From an uncultured Clostridia bacterium (GTDB taxonomy: Bacteria > Bacillota > Clostridia > TANB77 > CAG-508), in assembly GCA_947632525.1 (NCBI GenBank), contig CANRPQ010000053.1, forward strand, positions 1 through 9,160: 9,160 bases of DNA, given 5' to 3'. A model generated the notes under the pieces. It searched no databases and was not told the DNA's origin. It was given only the letters and a program-made list of their open reading frames with translations. Positions 1 through 7,670 of this stretch are shown in pieces. Positions within the stretch are counted from its first letter, which is position 1; each line of letters begins with the position of its first letter. The translations under genes and the position numbers were made by a program.

Positions 1-1871
1 CCACCACATACAGGGCAAGGTACTTTAATGGTTTCTACAATTGGTTTTGCATTTTTACATTCAGGATATCCTGGACATGCTAAAAATTTTCCGTACCTAC
101 CATATTTTATAACCATCATTCTGCCACATTTTTCACAAGGTACATCAGAAACTTCATCTGCTAGTTTTACATGTTCTAGTTCTTTTTCTACCTTTTCTAG
201 TTCTTCTTCAAATGGTCCATAAAATTCACGGATAACTTTTTTCCAAGTTTCTTTTCCTTCTGCTATGTTATCAAATTCTTCTTCTATTTTAGCTGTAAAT
301 TCTACATTAATAATATCTGTAAAGTTTTCTACTAATAAGTTGTTTACTATTTTTCCTAAGTCTGTTGGTACTAGTTGTTTCTGCTCTTTTTGAACATATC
401 TTCTTTCTAAAATTGTGGTAATTGTTGGAGAATAAGTGCTTGGTCTACCTATTCCTTTTTCTTCTAATGCTTTAACTAAACTCGCTTCTGTATATCTGGC
501 AGGTGGTTGAGTAAAACTTTGTTTTGAATCTAATTTTTGTTTTATTACTTCTTGCCCTACAGTTAATTCTGGAATAGAAGTATCTTCTTCTTCTTTTTCC
601 CCTTCAACTGTTTCCACATATAATGTCATAAATCCCTTAAATTTTAAAGTTTGACCACTTGCTCTAAAGTTATAGTCATTTACTTTTATATCTGCATTTA
701 TTGTGTCATAAATGGCTTGAGACATCTGACTTGCAATAAAGCGATTATATATTAATCGATATAATTTATATTGGTCACTGCTTAAATATTCTTTTATTTT
801 TTCTGGATCTAAATCTATATATGTTGGTCTAATAGCTTCATGTGCATCTTGTGCGTTTGATTTTGTTTTATAGTAACGATTTTCATAATAGTTTGCACCA
901 TATTTTTTTGTAATAATAGTTTTAGCTATTGCCCTAGCTTCTTCTGAAATTCTAGTAGAGTCTGTTCTCATATATGTTATTAATCCTACAGTTCCTCTTT
1001 CTCCTACATGAACACCTTCATATAGCCCTTGTGCTACAGACATTGTTTTCTTTAGTGTAAATCCTAGTTTACGAGATGCCTCTTGTTGCATAGTACTAGT
1101 GGTGAAAGGAGGCGCTGGTGTTCTTTTCTTTTCTCCTTTTTTTACATCTGTTACTATATATTTTCCTTTTTCAATATTTTTTAAAATTTCTTTCACTTCT
1201 TCTTCGGTATGAATATCTAACTTTTTACCATTTTTACCATAAAAGGTTGCTTGAAATTCTTTATTTTGATTTGGTTCTAATAATGTAGCGTAAATATTCC
1301 AGTATTCTTCTGGAATAAAGTTTTCAATTTCTTCTTCTCTATCTACAATTAATTTTACTGCAACAGATTGTACTCTTCCTGCTGATAATCCTCTTTTTAC
1401 TTTTTTCCAAAGTACAGGGCTTATTTTATATCCTACAATTCTATCTAACACTCTTCTGGCTTGTTGTGCATCTATTAAATTTTTATCTATTTTTCTTGGT
1501 TTTTTCATAGAATCTTTTACTGTTTCTTTTGTGATTTCATTAAAAGTAACCCTACATTCATCATTTTCTGGTATTTCTAATATATGGGCTAAATGCCATG
1601 CAATTGCTTCTCCTTCACGGTCAGGGTCGGTTGCAAGGTAAACTTGTTTTGCATTTTGTGCTTCTTTTTTCAAACTTTTAATCAAATCACCTTTTCCACG
1701 AATATTAATATATTCAGGTTCAAAGTCATGTTCAATATCTATTCCCATTTTTGATTTTGGTAAATCCCTAATATGCCCCATAGATGCCATTACCTTAATG
1801 TTGCCACCTAAAAATTTTTTAATTGTATTTGCTTTTGCTGGTGATTCTACAATAATTAATTTATCTGCCAT
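1..1871 (-). CDS. topA: DNA topoisomerase I (type IA), C-terminus beyond window
   Basis: Type IA topoisomerase that relaxes negatively supercoiled DNA by cutting one strand through a 5'-phosphotyrosine. The window holds the first 623 codons with no interruption in the stretches I translated; the gene runs off the left edge. The TOPRIM domain is at the N-terminus: IVESPAKA with Glu9, and the metal-binding DPDRE motif with Asp82, Asp84 and Glu86. The catalytic tyrosine is Tyr300 in GLITYMRTDS (codon 974-972). RGLSAGRVQSVAVKLIV and GRPSTYSPTI are further family signatures. A first C-terminal four-cysteine zinc finger (CEKC...CPGYPEC) is complete, and a second one begins at the edge (CPVC), so the full protein probably resembles the roughly 690-residue Gram-positive enzymes. 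The start is ATG at 1871, with AGGAG (1883-1879) 7 nt upstream. It is probably a monocistronic unit, set off from the upstream gene by a strong terminator and its own promoter. Confidence 0.97.
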   Translation of the reverse strand, partial: MADKLIIVESPAKANTIKKFLGGNIKVMASMGHIRDLPKSKMGIDIEHDFEPEYINIRGKGDLIKSLKKEAQNAKQVYLATDPDREGEAIAWHLAHILEIPENDECRVTFNEITKETVKDSMKKPRKIDKNLIDAQQARRVLDRIVGYKISPVLWKKVKRGLSAGRVQSVAVKLIVDREEEIENFIPEEYWNIYATLLEPNQNKEFQATFYGKNGKKLDIHTEEEVKEILKNIEKGKYIVTDVKKGEKKRTPAPPFTTSTMQQEASRKLGFTLKKTMSVAQGLYEGVHVGERGTVGLITYMRTDSTRISEEARAIAKTIITKKYGANYYENRYYKTKSNAQDAHEAIRPTYIDLDPEKIKEYLSSDQYKLYRLIYNRFIASQMSQAIYDTINADIKVNDYNFRASGQTLKFKGFMTLYVETVEGEKEEEDTSIPELTVGQEVIKQKLDSKQSFTQPPARYTEASLVKALEEKGIGRPSTYSPTITTILERRYVQKEQKQLVPTDLGKIVNNLLVENFTDIINVEFTAKIEEEFDNIAEGKETWKKVIREFYGPFEEELEKVEKELEHVKLADEVSDVPCEKCGRMMVIKYGRYGKFLACPGYPECKNAKPIVETIKVPCPVCG

Positions 1872-1918
1872 TAGTATTCTCCTTGTTTACTAATTTAAGT
1901 TTTTCTCATTATTATAGT

Positions 1919-1947
1919 ATAATAGCCTAAATTTATTCTTTTTGCAA
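1919..1947 (-). promoter_or_regulatory. Predicted sigma-A promoter of topA
   Basis: On the minus strand TTGCAA (1947-1942) is followed after exactly 17 nt by TATTAT (1924-1919), with the topA start about 48 nt further on. It lies just downstream of the terminator that ends the preceding unit, which fits independent transcription of topA. A second TATAAT lies at 1916-1911 but lacks a matching -35. The prediction is by motif only. Confidence 0.6.
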
Positions 1948-1954
1948 GTAATTT

Positions 1955-2006
1955 AAAAAAATATATTTATAACCATAAATAAATATTGTTATAAATATAT
2001 TTTTTT
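1955..2006 (-). terminator. Bidirectional-type intrinsic terminator
   Basis: A perfect 19-bp inverted repeat has arms at 1955-1973 (AAAAAAATATATTTATAAC) and 1988-2006, with a 14-nt loop. Because each arm starts or ends in seven A/T bases, either strand gives a hairpin that runs into a U tract. It lies just after the stop of the DUF6514-like gene (2016), so on the minus strand it should end that transcript before the topA promoter. The stem is almost entirely A-T, so its strength is uncertain. Confidence 0.65.
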
Positions 2007-2015
2007 ATACACTAT

Positions 2016-2330
2016 TTATACTAGCACATAGTCTTCTAAAATATCTCTTAAAGATATTGGAGTTACTTTATTTTTAACTAATATTTTTAGCATATTGTCT
2101 GCTTCTTTTTCTTTTTTAAAAATATGATTAAATTCACTTTTTTCCATATGTGTTTCATTGTTATCTTCATAGGTTTTAATAATACCGATTCCATATGGTT
2201 TTTCTTTATTTAATGCTACATTGTTATGGATTTTATAATATTCTAAATTTATTGGAAATTCTTTTGTTACTTCTCTATAAATGCATTCATCGATACTAAT
2301 ATTGCCATACACTTTAACTGATTTTTCCAA
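2016..2330 (-). CDS. Small DUF6514-like protein, TTG start
   Basis: A 104-residue protein with no transmembrane segment or signal peptide. The pattern YGIGIIKTYEDN followed by a C-terminal VKNKVTPISLRDILEDYVLV resembles the small clostridial DUF6514 family (YGIEV... and NxVTPxxLxDVxEDxL); I make that match from memory of the family and no function is known to me. The start is TTG at 2330, chosen because GGGAGG (2343-2338) sits 7 nt upstream and no ATG is nearby. It has its own predicted promoter, and two Spo0A-box motifs lie about 55 to 80 nt upstream of the expected transcription start. This suggests control at the onset of sporulation, but that is inference. It follows murG by 146 nt with no clear terminator between them, so read-through from the mur operon is possible. 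Confidence 0.7.
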   Translation of the reverse strand: MEKSVKVYGNISIDECIYREVTKEFPINLEYYKIHNNVALNKEKPYGIGIIKTYEDNNETHMEKSEFNHIFKKEKEADNMLKILVKNKVTPISLRDILEDYVLV

Positions 2331-2368
2331 AATATATCCTCCCTTCTGTTTTCTTTTGCACGAGGGTT

Positions 2369-2397
2369 ATTATATCTCAGTAAATCTTTATTGGCAA
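2369..2397 (-). promoter_or_regulatory. Predicted promoter of the DUF6514-like gene
   Basis: On the minus strand TTGCCA (2397-2392) is followed after 17 nt by a perfect TATAAT (2374-2369). The TTG start at 2330 and its GGGAGG ribosome binding site follow about 30 to 40 nt downstream. The spacing and -10 are ideal and the -35 matches TTGACA at five of six positions. Confidence 0.65.
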
Positions 2398-2415
2398 GCA
2401 TTTTCGTATGACACG

Positions 2416-2442
2416 TTTCGACATTTTTCAACGTTGTCGAAA
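2416..2442. promoter_or_regulatory. Pair of inverted Spo0A-box motifs
   Basis: TTTCGACA (2416-2423) and TGTCGAAA (2435-2442) form an inverted pair separated by 11 nt. Each contains the published Spo0A box TGTCGAA, one per strand. The plus-strand copy is extended to TTGTCGAAAAA, close to the longer Spo0A consensus. The pair sits about 20 to 45 nt upstream of the predicted -35 of the DUF6514-like gene, a position compatible with activation. An alternative is a murG transcript-end hairpin, but on the minus strand no U tract follows the stem. Confidence 0.55.
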
Positions 2443-2476
2443 AATAGCATATATTATTATATATAACTATCTTGTT

Positions 2477-3592
2477 TTAATGCACTAATTCCTTAATTTC
2501 TCTATATATTCTTTCTTCAACATCTGGAATTGAAATACTTTTCGCATTTTTCCCCATATTTTGCAAGTTGGTTTTATCTTTAACCATATTTTCTACCATA
2601 TCATTTAGCAAATTGGCATTTAAATTTTTGTCTAAAATAATTTTTGCAGCATTTACTTTTTCTAATACTCTTGCATTATATTCTTGATGATTTTCTGTAG
2701 CAAATGGGAATGGAATAAAAATTGCTGGTTTTCCAACATTAGAAACTTCTGTGATTGTCATTGCTCCGCTTCTGCATATAATTAAATCTACTATATTCAT
2801 AATTTCTTCCATATTATATATATATGGAACAATTTTAACATTTTTTAAGTTTTCTATATCTTTATTACATTCTTTTAATTTTTGCTTTACTACTTCATAT
2901 TGTGCAGGACCTGCTGCCCATATAATTTGATAATTTGTGTTTTTTTGTTCACTAATAATTTGTATTAAACTTTCATTAATGCTTTGAGCTCCTTGACTTC
3001 CTCCAAAAAATAATGCAATTGGTAAGTCTTGTTTTAGTTTAAAGTCTTTAAGTATTTGTTCTTTTTTATCAATTGATATATCTAATTGTTTTACTTTTGT
3101 TGGTGTTCCTGTAACTACTATTTTTTTCGCGTTTGGAATACGTGGCCTTGCGTCTTCAAAACCTAATAGAATTGTATTAGCTTTTTTAGAAAGCATTTTA
3201 ATAGCTATTCCTGGAAATGCATTGCTTTCGTGTAATACAATTGGAACTTGTTTTCTTTTTGCTGCAATTCCTACAGGTACACATATATATCCACCTGTTC
3301 CAACAACAATATCTGGTTTAAATTCTTCTATTATTTTTTTTGCCTCAGATATAGAATGTAATGTTTTCCACATTTTTTTTATATTATCTAATGATATTTT
3401 TCTATTAAATCCATATGCTTGAATTCTTTTTAATTTGTAACCTGCCCTTGGTACTAAATCGTTTTCTAATCCACGATTTGTTCCAATAAATATGATTTCA
3501 GAGTTTGGCTCTTCATTTTTTATCTTATTGGCAATAGCAATACCAGGGTTTATATGTCCACCTGTTCCTGCAGCTGCAATTATTACTTTCAT
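2477..3592 (-). CDS. murG: MurG, lipid II-forming GlcNAc transferase
   Basis: Transfers GlcNAc from UDP-GlcNAc to undecaprenyl-PP-MurNAc-pentapeptide (lipid I) to give lipid II on the inner face of the membrane. The protein has 371 residues from ATG 3592, normal for MurG. The N-terminal acceptor domain carries GTGGHINP (9-16), GTGGYICVPVG (98-108) and HESNAFPG (121-128). The C-terminal GT-B donor domain carries GGSQGAQSIN (197-206), RSGAMTITE (274-282, with the conserved Glu282) and PFPFATENHQ (294-303). A TTG 18 nt upstream would extend the frame, but it overlaps the likely ribosome binding site AAAGGA, so the ATG giving MKVIIAAAGTGG is preferred. It starts 30 nt after the reconstructed ftsW stop at 3623 and is the last gene of the mur run. 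No clear intrinsic terminator follows it. Confidence 0.96.
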   Translation of the reverse strand: MKVIIAAAGTGGHINPGIAIANKIKNEEPNSEIIFIGTNRGLENDLVPRAGYKLKRIQAYGFNRKISLDNIKKMWKTLHSISEAKKIIEEFKPDIVVGTGGYICVPVGIAAKRKQVPIVLHESNAFPGIAIKMLSKKANTILLGFEDARPRIPNAKKIVVTGTPTKVKQLDISIDKKEQILKDFKLKQDLPIALFFGGSQGAQSINESLIQIISEQKNTNYQIIWAAGPAQYEVVKQKLKECNKDIENLKNVKIVPYIYNMEEIMNIVDLIICRSGAMTITEVSNVGKPAIFIPFPFATENHQEYNARVLEKVNAAKIILDKNLNANLLNDMVENMVKDKTNLQNMGKNAKSISIPDVEERIYREIKELVH

Positions 3593-3622
3593 TATTATTT
3601 TTCCTTTCAAAATTATTGCTTT

Positions 3623-4778
3623 CTACACTTTTTTTCCAGCTCGGGATATGTTTAGTAATACACCGTACACTACACAATAAAATAAAAAGTGCAGTTCCGC
3701 CATAGCTAAAAAATGGTAACGGAATACCTGTATTTGGCATAGATGATGTTACTACTGCAATATTTAAAATTACTTGAATCGCAACTAGACTTGTAATTCC
3801 TGTAGCAAGTAATCCGCCGAATGTATCTGGTGCTTTCATAGCTGTTAATATTCCTCTCCATATAAATATTGCAAATAAAGCTATTATAATTACACATCCA
3901 ATAAAGCCTAATTCTTCTGCTATGATTGAAAAAATAAAGTCATTTTGTGGCATTGATATGTATAAGTATTTTTGTTTACTTCCACCTAATCCTGTTCCAA
4001 ACAAGCCCCCTGAACCAATGGCATATAAACTTTGAACTACTTGCCATCCTGTATCTGAAGCATCTGCCCATGGGTTTAGGAATGAGATAATTCTGGTAAT
4101 ACGGAAGCTGTCAGACCCTCCAGAATTAATTTTATACATTAAGTATGCACCAACTGCTCCCCCTGCTGCAATTCCTGCACCTATAAAGTATAACATTCTT
4201 GCTCCCGCCATGATTATCATTACGCATGCAATCATACCAATAATTAGAGATGCACTTAAGTGGTTTTGTACAAAATATAATATAGCAATTGGAGGTAGTA
4301 TAAAGCAAAGTGGTTTTATAAATCCTCTCCAAAAGTCTTTTATTTCACTTTTATGGTCTGATAAGTATCCTGCATAAAATATTATTAATCCTATTTTTGT
4401 AAGTTCTGATGGTTGAAATTGTCCAAGACCTGGTATTTCAACCCACCTTAATGCACCATTTACAGATTTACCTAATCCTGGTACTAAAACTGTTAGTAGA
4501 ATAATGCAACTGAAAAAATAAATTGGCCAATAAAATTTTTTATAAATTCTATAATCAATTTTTGATATTATAAACATGCCAATTAATCCTAGTATTCCAA
4601 ATAATAATTGTTTTCCCGCATACTCGTAACTTTCTCCACCTTCTGCTAGAGCTGAAGGTGCAGATGCAGAAAGTACCATAACAATTCCTAATGCAAGTAA
4701 TATAAATACAACTGCACATAGGATAAAGTCAAATGGATTATTTATAAATTTAGAAGTTCTTTTTGCTTTTGTTTGCAT
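3623..4778 (-). CDS. ftsW: FtsW/SpoVE SEDS glycosyltransferase, frameshifted near C-terminus
   Basis: Multi-pass membrane peptidoglycan polymerase of the SEDS family, which uses lipid II and partners with a class B penicillin-binding protein. Visible signatures are NGALRWVEIPGLGQFQPSE (107-125), PQNDFIFSIIAEELG (277-291, with Asp280 at the catalytic Asp position of the family) and PLPFFSYGG (353-361). After codon 370 (3669) the raw frame leaves the family pattern (VRCITKHIPSWKK) and runs on to 3525 inside murG. If one base is skipped at 3665-3671, the other frame gives YGVLLNISRAGKKV and a TAG at 3623, which is the usual FtsW ending. The repaired protein would have 384 residues, a normal length. 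The start is ATG at 4778, with AAAGGA overlapping the mraY stop. From position alone I cannot separate a vegetative FtsW from the sporulation paralogue SpoVE. Confidence 0.92.
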
Positions 4779-4793
4779 ATAATAACATCCTTT

Positions 4794-5783
4794 CTAAATG
4801 GCAATTAGCCCTATTATACAACATACTAATGTGATTAAACTAAATACAGATACAATTTTATTTTCCTTCCAACCTGATAATTCAAAATGATGATGAATAG
4901 GGGTCATTTTGAATACTCTTTTTCCTGTCTTTTTAAAATATGTTACTTGTATCATAACAGAAATGGTTTCTATTATTGGTACTAATGCAATAATAATTAG
5001 TAATAATGGCATTTTTAAATATAATGCTAAACTTGCAATTGCCCCTCCTAGTAGAAGAGACCCTGTATCTCCCATCATAACTTTTGCTGGATGTAGATTA
5101 AATATTAAAAATGCTAGGCAACTTCCTATTAATATACTGCCAAATATACTAACTTCCTTTATTCCAAACATTATTCCTATTACAGTTAAACATGTAAGAA
5201 TAATAGTAGTAACACTAGTAGATAGTCCATCTATTCCGTCTGTTAGATTTATTGCATTAGTAGTACCTAATAGCACAAAAACTGCAAATGGAATATAAAT
5301 CCAAATTGGAATTGTAAAATATACCTTAATGAAAGGAATATAAGTATCAGTACCTATATTAAGTATTTGAGTTAAATATAGAGTAAATCCTACCGCTACA
5401 ACTAGCAAACCAATCATTTTATATGATGGTTTTAGTCCGTCTGTATTTTTACCAATTAGTTTTTTTAAGTCATCTATAAGTCCTATTATTCCAAATCCTA
5501 CAGTTACAGCAATCATAGGAATTAAGTTTTTTCCTATTGCTATCTCACTTGGATTTTCAGATTTTATATAACTATATGATATAAAAATTCCTAATATTAA
5601 TATGGAAAGAATCATTATTATTCCTCCCATTGTTGGGGTTCCTTGCTTTTTTAAGTGCGATTCTGGACCTTCTCTTCTTTCAATTTGCCCTACTTTTAAT
5701 TTTCTTAATATTGGAATTGTAATTAATGATATTACTACACTTAGCAAAAATGAAAGTAGAACAATTTTTGTCTGAAATTGCAT
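4794..5783 (-). CDS. mraY: MraY, phospho-MurNAc-pentapeptide translocase
   Basis: Integral membrane enzyme that transfers phospho-MurNAc-pentapeptide from its UDP carrier to undecaprenyl phosphate, giving lipid I, the substrate of MurG downstream. At 329 residues it is close to the usual Gram-positive length. Diagnostic residues are present: Asp104-Asp105 in IDDLKKL, NLTDGIDGL (179-187), MGDTGS with Asp239, and the histidine triplet PIHHHFELSGW (295-305, His297-299). The many hydrophobic segments fit the ten-helix fold. The start is ATG at 5783. A strong AAGGAGGA (5795-5788) overlaps the murE stop codon, only 10 nt separate the genes, and translation is probably coupled. Confidence 0.97.
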   Translation of the reverse strand: MQFQTKIVLLSFLLSVVISLITIPILRKLKVGQIERREGPESHLKKQGTPTMGGIIMILSILILGIFISYSYIKSENPSEIAIGKNLIPMIAVTVGFGIIGLIDDLKKLIGKNTDGLKPSYKMIGLLVVAVGFTLYLTQILNIGTDTYIPFIKVYFTIPIWIYIPFAVFVLLGTTNAINLTDGIDGLSTSVTTIILTCLTVIGIMFGIKEVSIFGSILIGSCLAFLIFNLHPAKVMMGDTGSLLLGGAIASLALYLKMPLLLIIIALVPIIETISVMIQVTYFKKTGKRVFKMTPIHHHFELSGWKENKIVSVFSLITLVCCIIGLIAI

Positions 5784-5793
5784 AATTTCCTCC

Positions 5794-7266
5794 TTAGTTT
5801 TCTAGAATCTCTTTAACAATTTTTCTTTCATCAAATGGATATTTTTTTCCATTTATTTCTTGGGTTAGTTCATGACCCTTTCCTGCAATAATGACCATAT
5901 CTCTTTTTTTAGCCATTTTAATTGCTTTTCTAATAGCTTGCTTTCTATCTACAATACATTCGTATTTTCCTTTTGTCTGTTTCATTCCAGCCTCAATTTG
6001 CTCTACAATTTTTTCTGGGTCTTCTGTACGTGGGTTATCAGATGTAATAATGGTATAGTCAGCTTTATTTCCTGCAATTTCTCCCATAATAGGTCTTTTA
6101 CCATTATCTCTATCTCCTCCACATCCAAAAACACATATAACATCTCCCTGAGTGTATTCTTTTACAGTTGTTAAAATGCTATCTAGGCTTTCTGGGCTAT
6201 GAGCATAGTCTATCATAATAGCAATTTCCTTGTCATTATCAACTAATTCACTTCTTCCTGGTACACGAACATTTATTAATGCTTCTTTAATGTTTTCTGG
6301 AGTGCATCCATATTTTAAAGCTATACTAATAGCTGCTAATGAGTTATATACACTAAATCTTCCTGGGATACCTGTTTTAACTCTTTGATTTTTATCCCCT
6401 AATTTTACTTTAAAATCTACATATGAATTGGTTACTGTAATATCCTTTGCTAATAAGTTAGAAGGATTATCTATTCCATATGTTTTAAACTCACATTCTG
6501 GTACTAATTCAGGTACTTTATTTGCATAAATATCATCTGAATTAATGTATGCATATTTACACATTTTAAATAATTTTACTTTTGATTCAAAATAGTCTTC
6601 CATACTTGAATGTTCTTTTGGACTAATATGGTCCTTCGAAAAATTAGTGAAAATTCCAACCTCAAAATTACATCCGTCTACTCTACCTAGTTTTAAACTT
6701 TGAGATGATACTTCCATTACTGCAAAATCACACTTTTCTTCTACCATTTTACTTAAAAGTTCTTGTAGTTCTAGTGCCTCTGGAGTAGTTCTATCATTAT
6801 CGCCTAGGTTTTTATCACCTATGTAAGTGCAAATTGTTCCTATTAACCCTACTTTATATCCTTGTTTTTCAAGTAATGATTTAATCATAAATGTGGTTGT
6901 GGTTTTTCCTTTTGTACCTGTAATTCCAATTAATTTTAGTTTTTTAGAAGGATTATTATAGTAATTACATGAACAGATTGCAATTGCATGTCTTGTATCT
7001 GGCGCTAATATAAAAGTGGTATCTTTAGGTAATCCCTGTACCATTTCTTTGGTTACTTTATCTGCTTGGGCCATAATGACTTTGGCACCTTTTTCTATTG
7101 CTTCTCTAATATATTGGTGACCATCAGTTTCAAATCCGTCAATTGCAATAAACATATCACCTTTTTCTATTTTGCTAGAATCACTGTGTATTTGATGCAC
7201 TTCTACTTCAAGACTTCCTTTTACTTTTAACCCTTCTAGTCCTGATAGAATACTGGTTAATTCCAT
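5794..7266 (-). CDS. murE: MurE, UDP-MurNAc-tripeptide synthetase (meso-DAP type)
   Basis: ATP-dependent ligase adding the third amino acid to UDP-MurNAc-L-Ala-D-Glu in the cytoplasm. At 490 residues it has family length. The ATP site GTKGKTT lies at 117-123, the likely carbamylated lysine is Lys229 in YFESKVKLF, the central-domain ligand histidine is in IDYAHSP (352-358), and GKGHE lies at 462-466. The substrate-specificity loop reads DNPRTEDP (410-417). Arg413 of DNPR is the family mark for meso-diaminopimelate rather than lysine, so a DAP-type wall is predicted. The start is ATG at 7266. The nearest purine-rich site, GGAGAGG (7286-7280), is 13 nt away, which is long, while an in-frame TGA upstream excludes a longer protein. 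It heads the murE-mraY-ftsW-murG run. Confidence 0.96.
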   Translation of the reverse strand: MELTSILSGLEGLKVKGSLEVEVHQIHSDSSKIEKGDMFIAIDGFETDGHQYIREAIEKGAKVIMAQADKVTKEMVQGLPKDTTFILAPDTRHAIAICSCNYYNNPSKKLKLIGITGTKGKTTTTFMIKSLLEKQGYKVGLIGTICTYIGDKNLGDNDRTTPEALELQELLSKMVEEKCDFAVMEVSSQSLKLGRVDGCNFEVGIFTNFSKDHISPKEHSSMEDYFESKVKLFKMCKYAYINSDDIYANKVPELVPECEFKTYGIDNPSNLLAKDITVTNSYVDFKVKLGDKNQRVKTGIPGRFSVYNSLAAISIALKYGCTPENIKEALINVRVPGRSELVDNDKEIAIMIDYAHSPESLDSILTTVKEYTQGDVICVFGCGGDRDNGKRPIMGEIAGNKADYTIITSDNPRTEDPEKIVEQIEAGMKQTKGKYECIVDRKQAIRKAIKMAKKRDMVIIAGKGHELTQEINGKKYPFDERKIVKEILEN

Positions 7267-7300
7267 AATTAATCACATTCCTCTCCATTTTTCCGATTAC

Positions 7301-7329
7301 ATTATATAACGAAATAAAATTTTTGTATA
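7301..7329 (-). promoter_or_regulatory. Candidate promoter for murE
   Basis: In the 81-nt gap between the penicillin-binding protein remnant and murE, the minus strand has TATACA (7329-7324), 17 nt, then a perfect TATAAT (7306-7301), about 35 nt before the murE start. The -35 matches TTGACA at only four positions, and in such AT-rich DNA chance TATAAT motifs are common. It matters because the gene upstream is interrupted, so the essential mur genes may need a local promoter. Confidence 0.35.
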
Positions 7330-7347
7330 TACTTTTTTATAATTTAT

Positions 7348-7650
7348 CTATAGTGTTACTAAAATCTTAGTTCCCTCATAAACGCTAATTCCCTGTTTTG
7401 GTAATTGTTCTTTTATAATTGCTGTAGTTTTATCTAAATTTTCAGGTTCATTTTCTATTTTTAATTCTAGATTTACTTCTTTTAGTTTAGTTATTGCTTC
7501 TTTTACTGTCATTTCTTCAATATTTGGTACTTCTACTTGTTTTTTCTTATCTTCTTCTTTTTCATTATCTTTAGTTAATTCCATATAAGGTAAAACTTCA
7601 GATAAAACTTGGCCTCCTACTGGTGCTGCAACAGCACCTCCTTGGGTAAT
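7348..7650 (-). pseudogene. 3' remnant of a SpoVD/FtsI-type PASTA penicillin-binding protein
   Basis: This is the end of a class B penicillin-binding protein (D,D-transpeptidase). The visible frame reads QGGAVAAPVGGQVLSEVLPY, the conserved last strand and helix of the transpeptidase domain. A charged linker of about 20 residues follows, then one PASTA domain (VEVPNIEEMTVKEAITKL... to ILVTL). The SxxK, SxN and KTG motifs and all earlier sequence are missing. Recognisable homology stops at about 7644, and in the same frame a TAA at 7668-7666 closes the reading frame, so no full gene can start here. An ATG at 7584 could give a 78-residue PASTA-only peptide, but it has no ribosome binding site and is internal to the family sequence. 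The position just before murE is where clostridia keep spoVD (one PASTA domain). The 5' part is expected on the far side of the inserted element. Confidence 0.85.
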
Positions 7651-7670
7651 TATAACAACACAATTTTAAC
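7640..7670. other. Likely integration junction (att site region)
   Basis: Here the sequence changes from penicillin-binding protein coding DNA (to the left, at least up to CCTCCTTGG at 7638-7646) to unrelated DNA with an opposing gene. A large serine recombinase gene lies on the right side of the change. The exact crossover cannot be fixed without the other end of the element or an uninterrupted homologue. An in-frame stop at 7666-7668 sets the outer limit. Confidence 0.5.

Noticed and set aside
2446..2470. AT-rich imperfect palindrome after murG as a terminator
   Set aside because: It is only alternating A and T with no clear stem, G-C pair or U tract, so it is not separable from background.
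3525..3610. 86-bp overlap of ftsW and murG as a translational coupling device
   Set aside because: The overlapping ftsW tail does not match the family, while the shifted frame ends properly at 3623, and the TTG start of the longer murG frame lies on its ribosome binding site. The overlap is created by a frameshift plus a wrong start.
4909..5298. 129-codon plus-strand frame within mraY
   Set aside because: It is the complement of conserved MraY codons and has no ribosome binding site; the same holds for the other plus-strand frames inside topA, murG, murE and the recombinase.
7348..7584. Stand-alone 78-residue PASTA protein starting at ATG 7584
   Set aside because: The conserved transpeptidase end continues in frame upstream of this Met, and there is no ribosome binding site, so the Met is internal to a larger broken gene.
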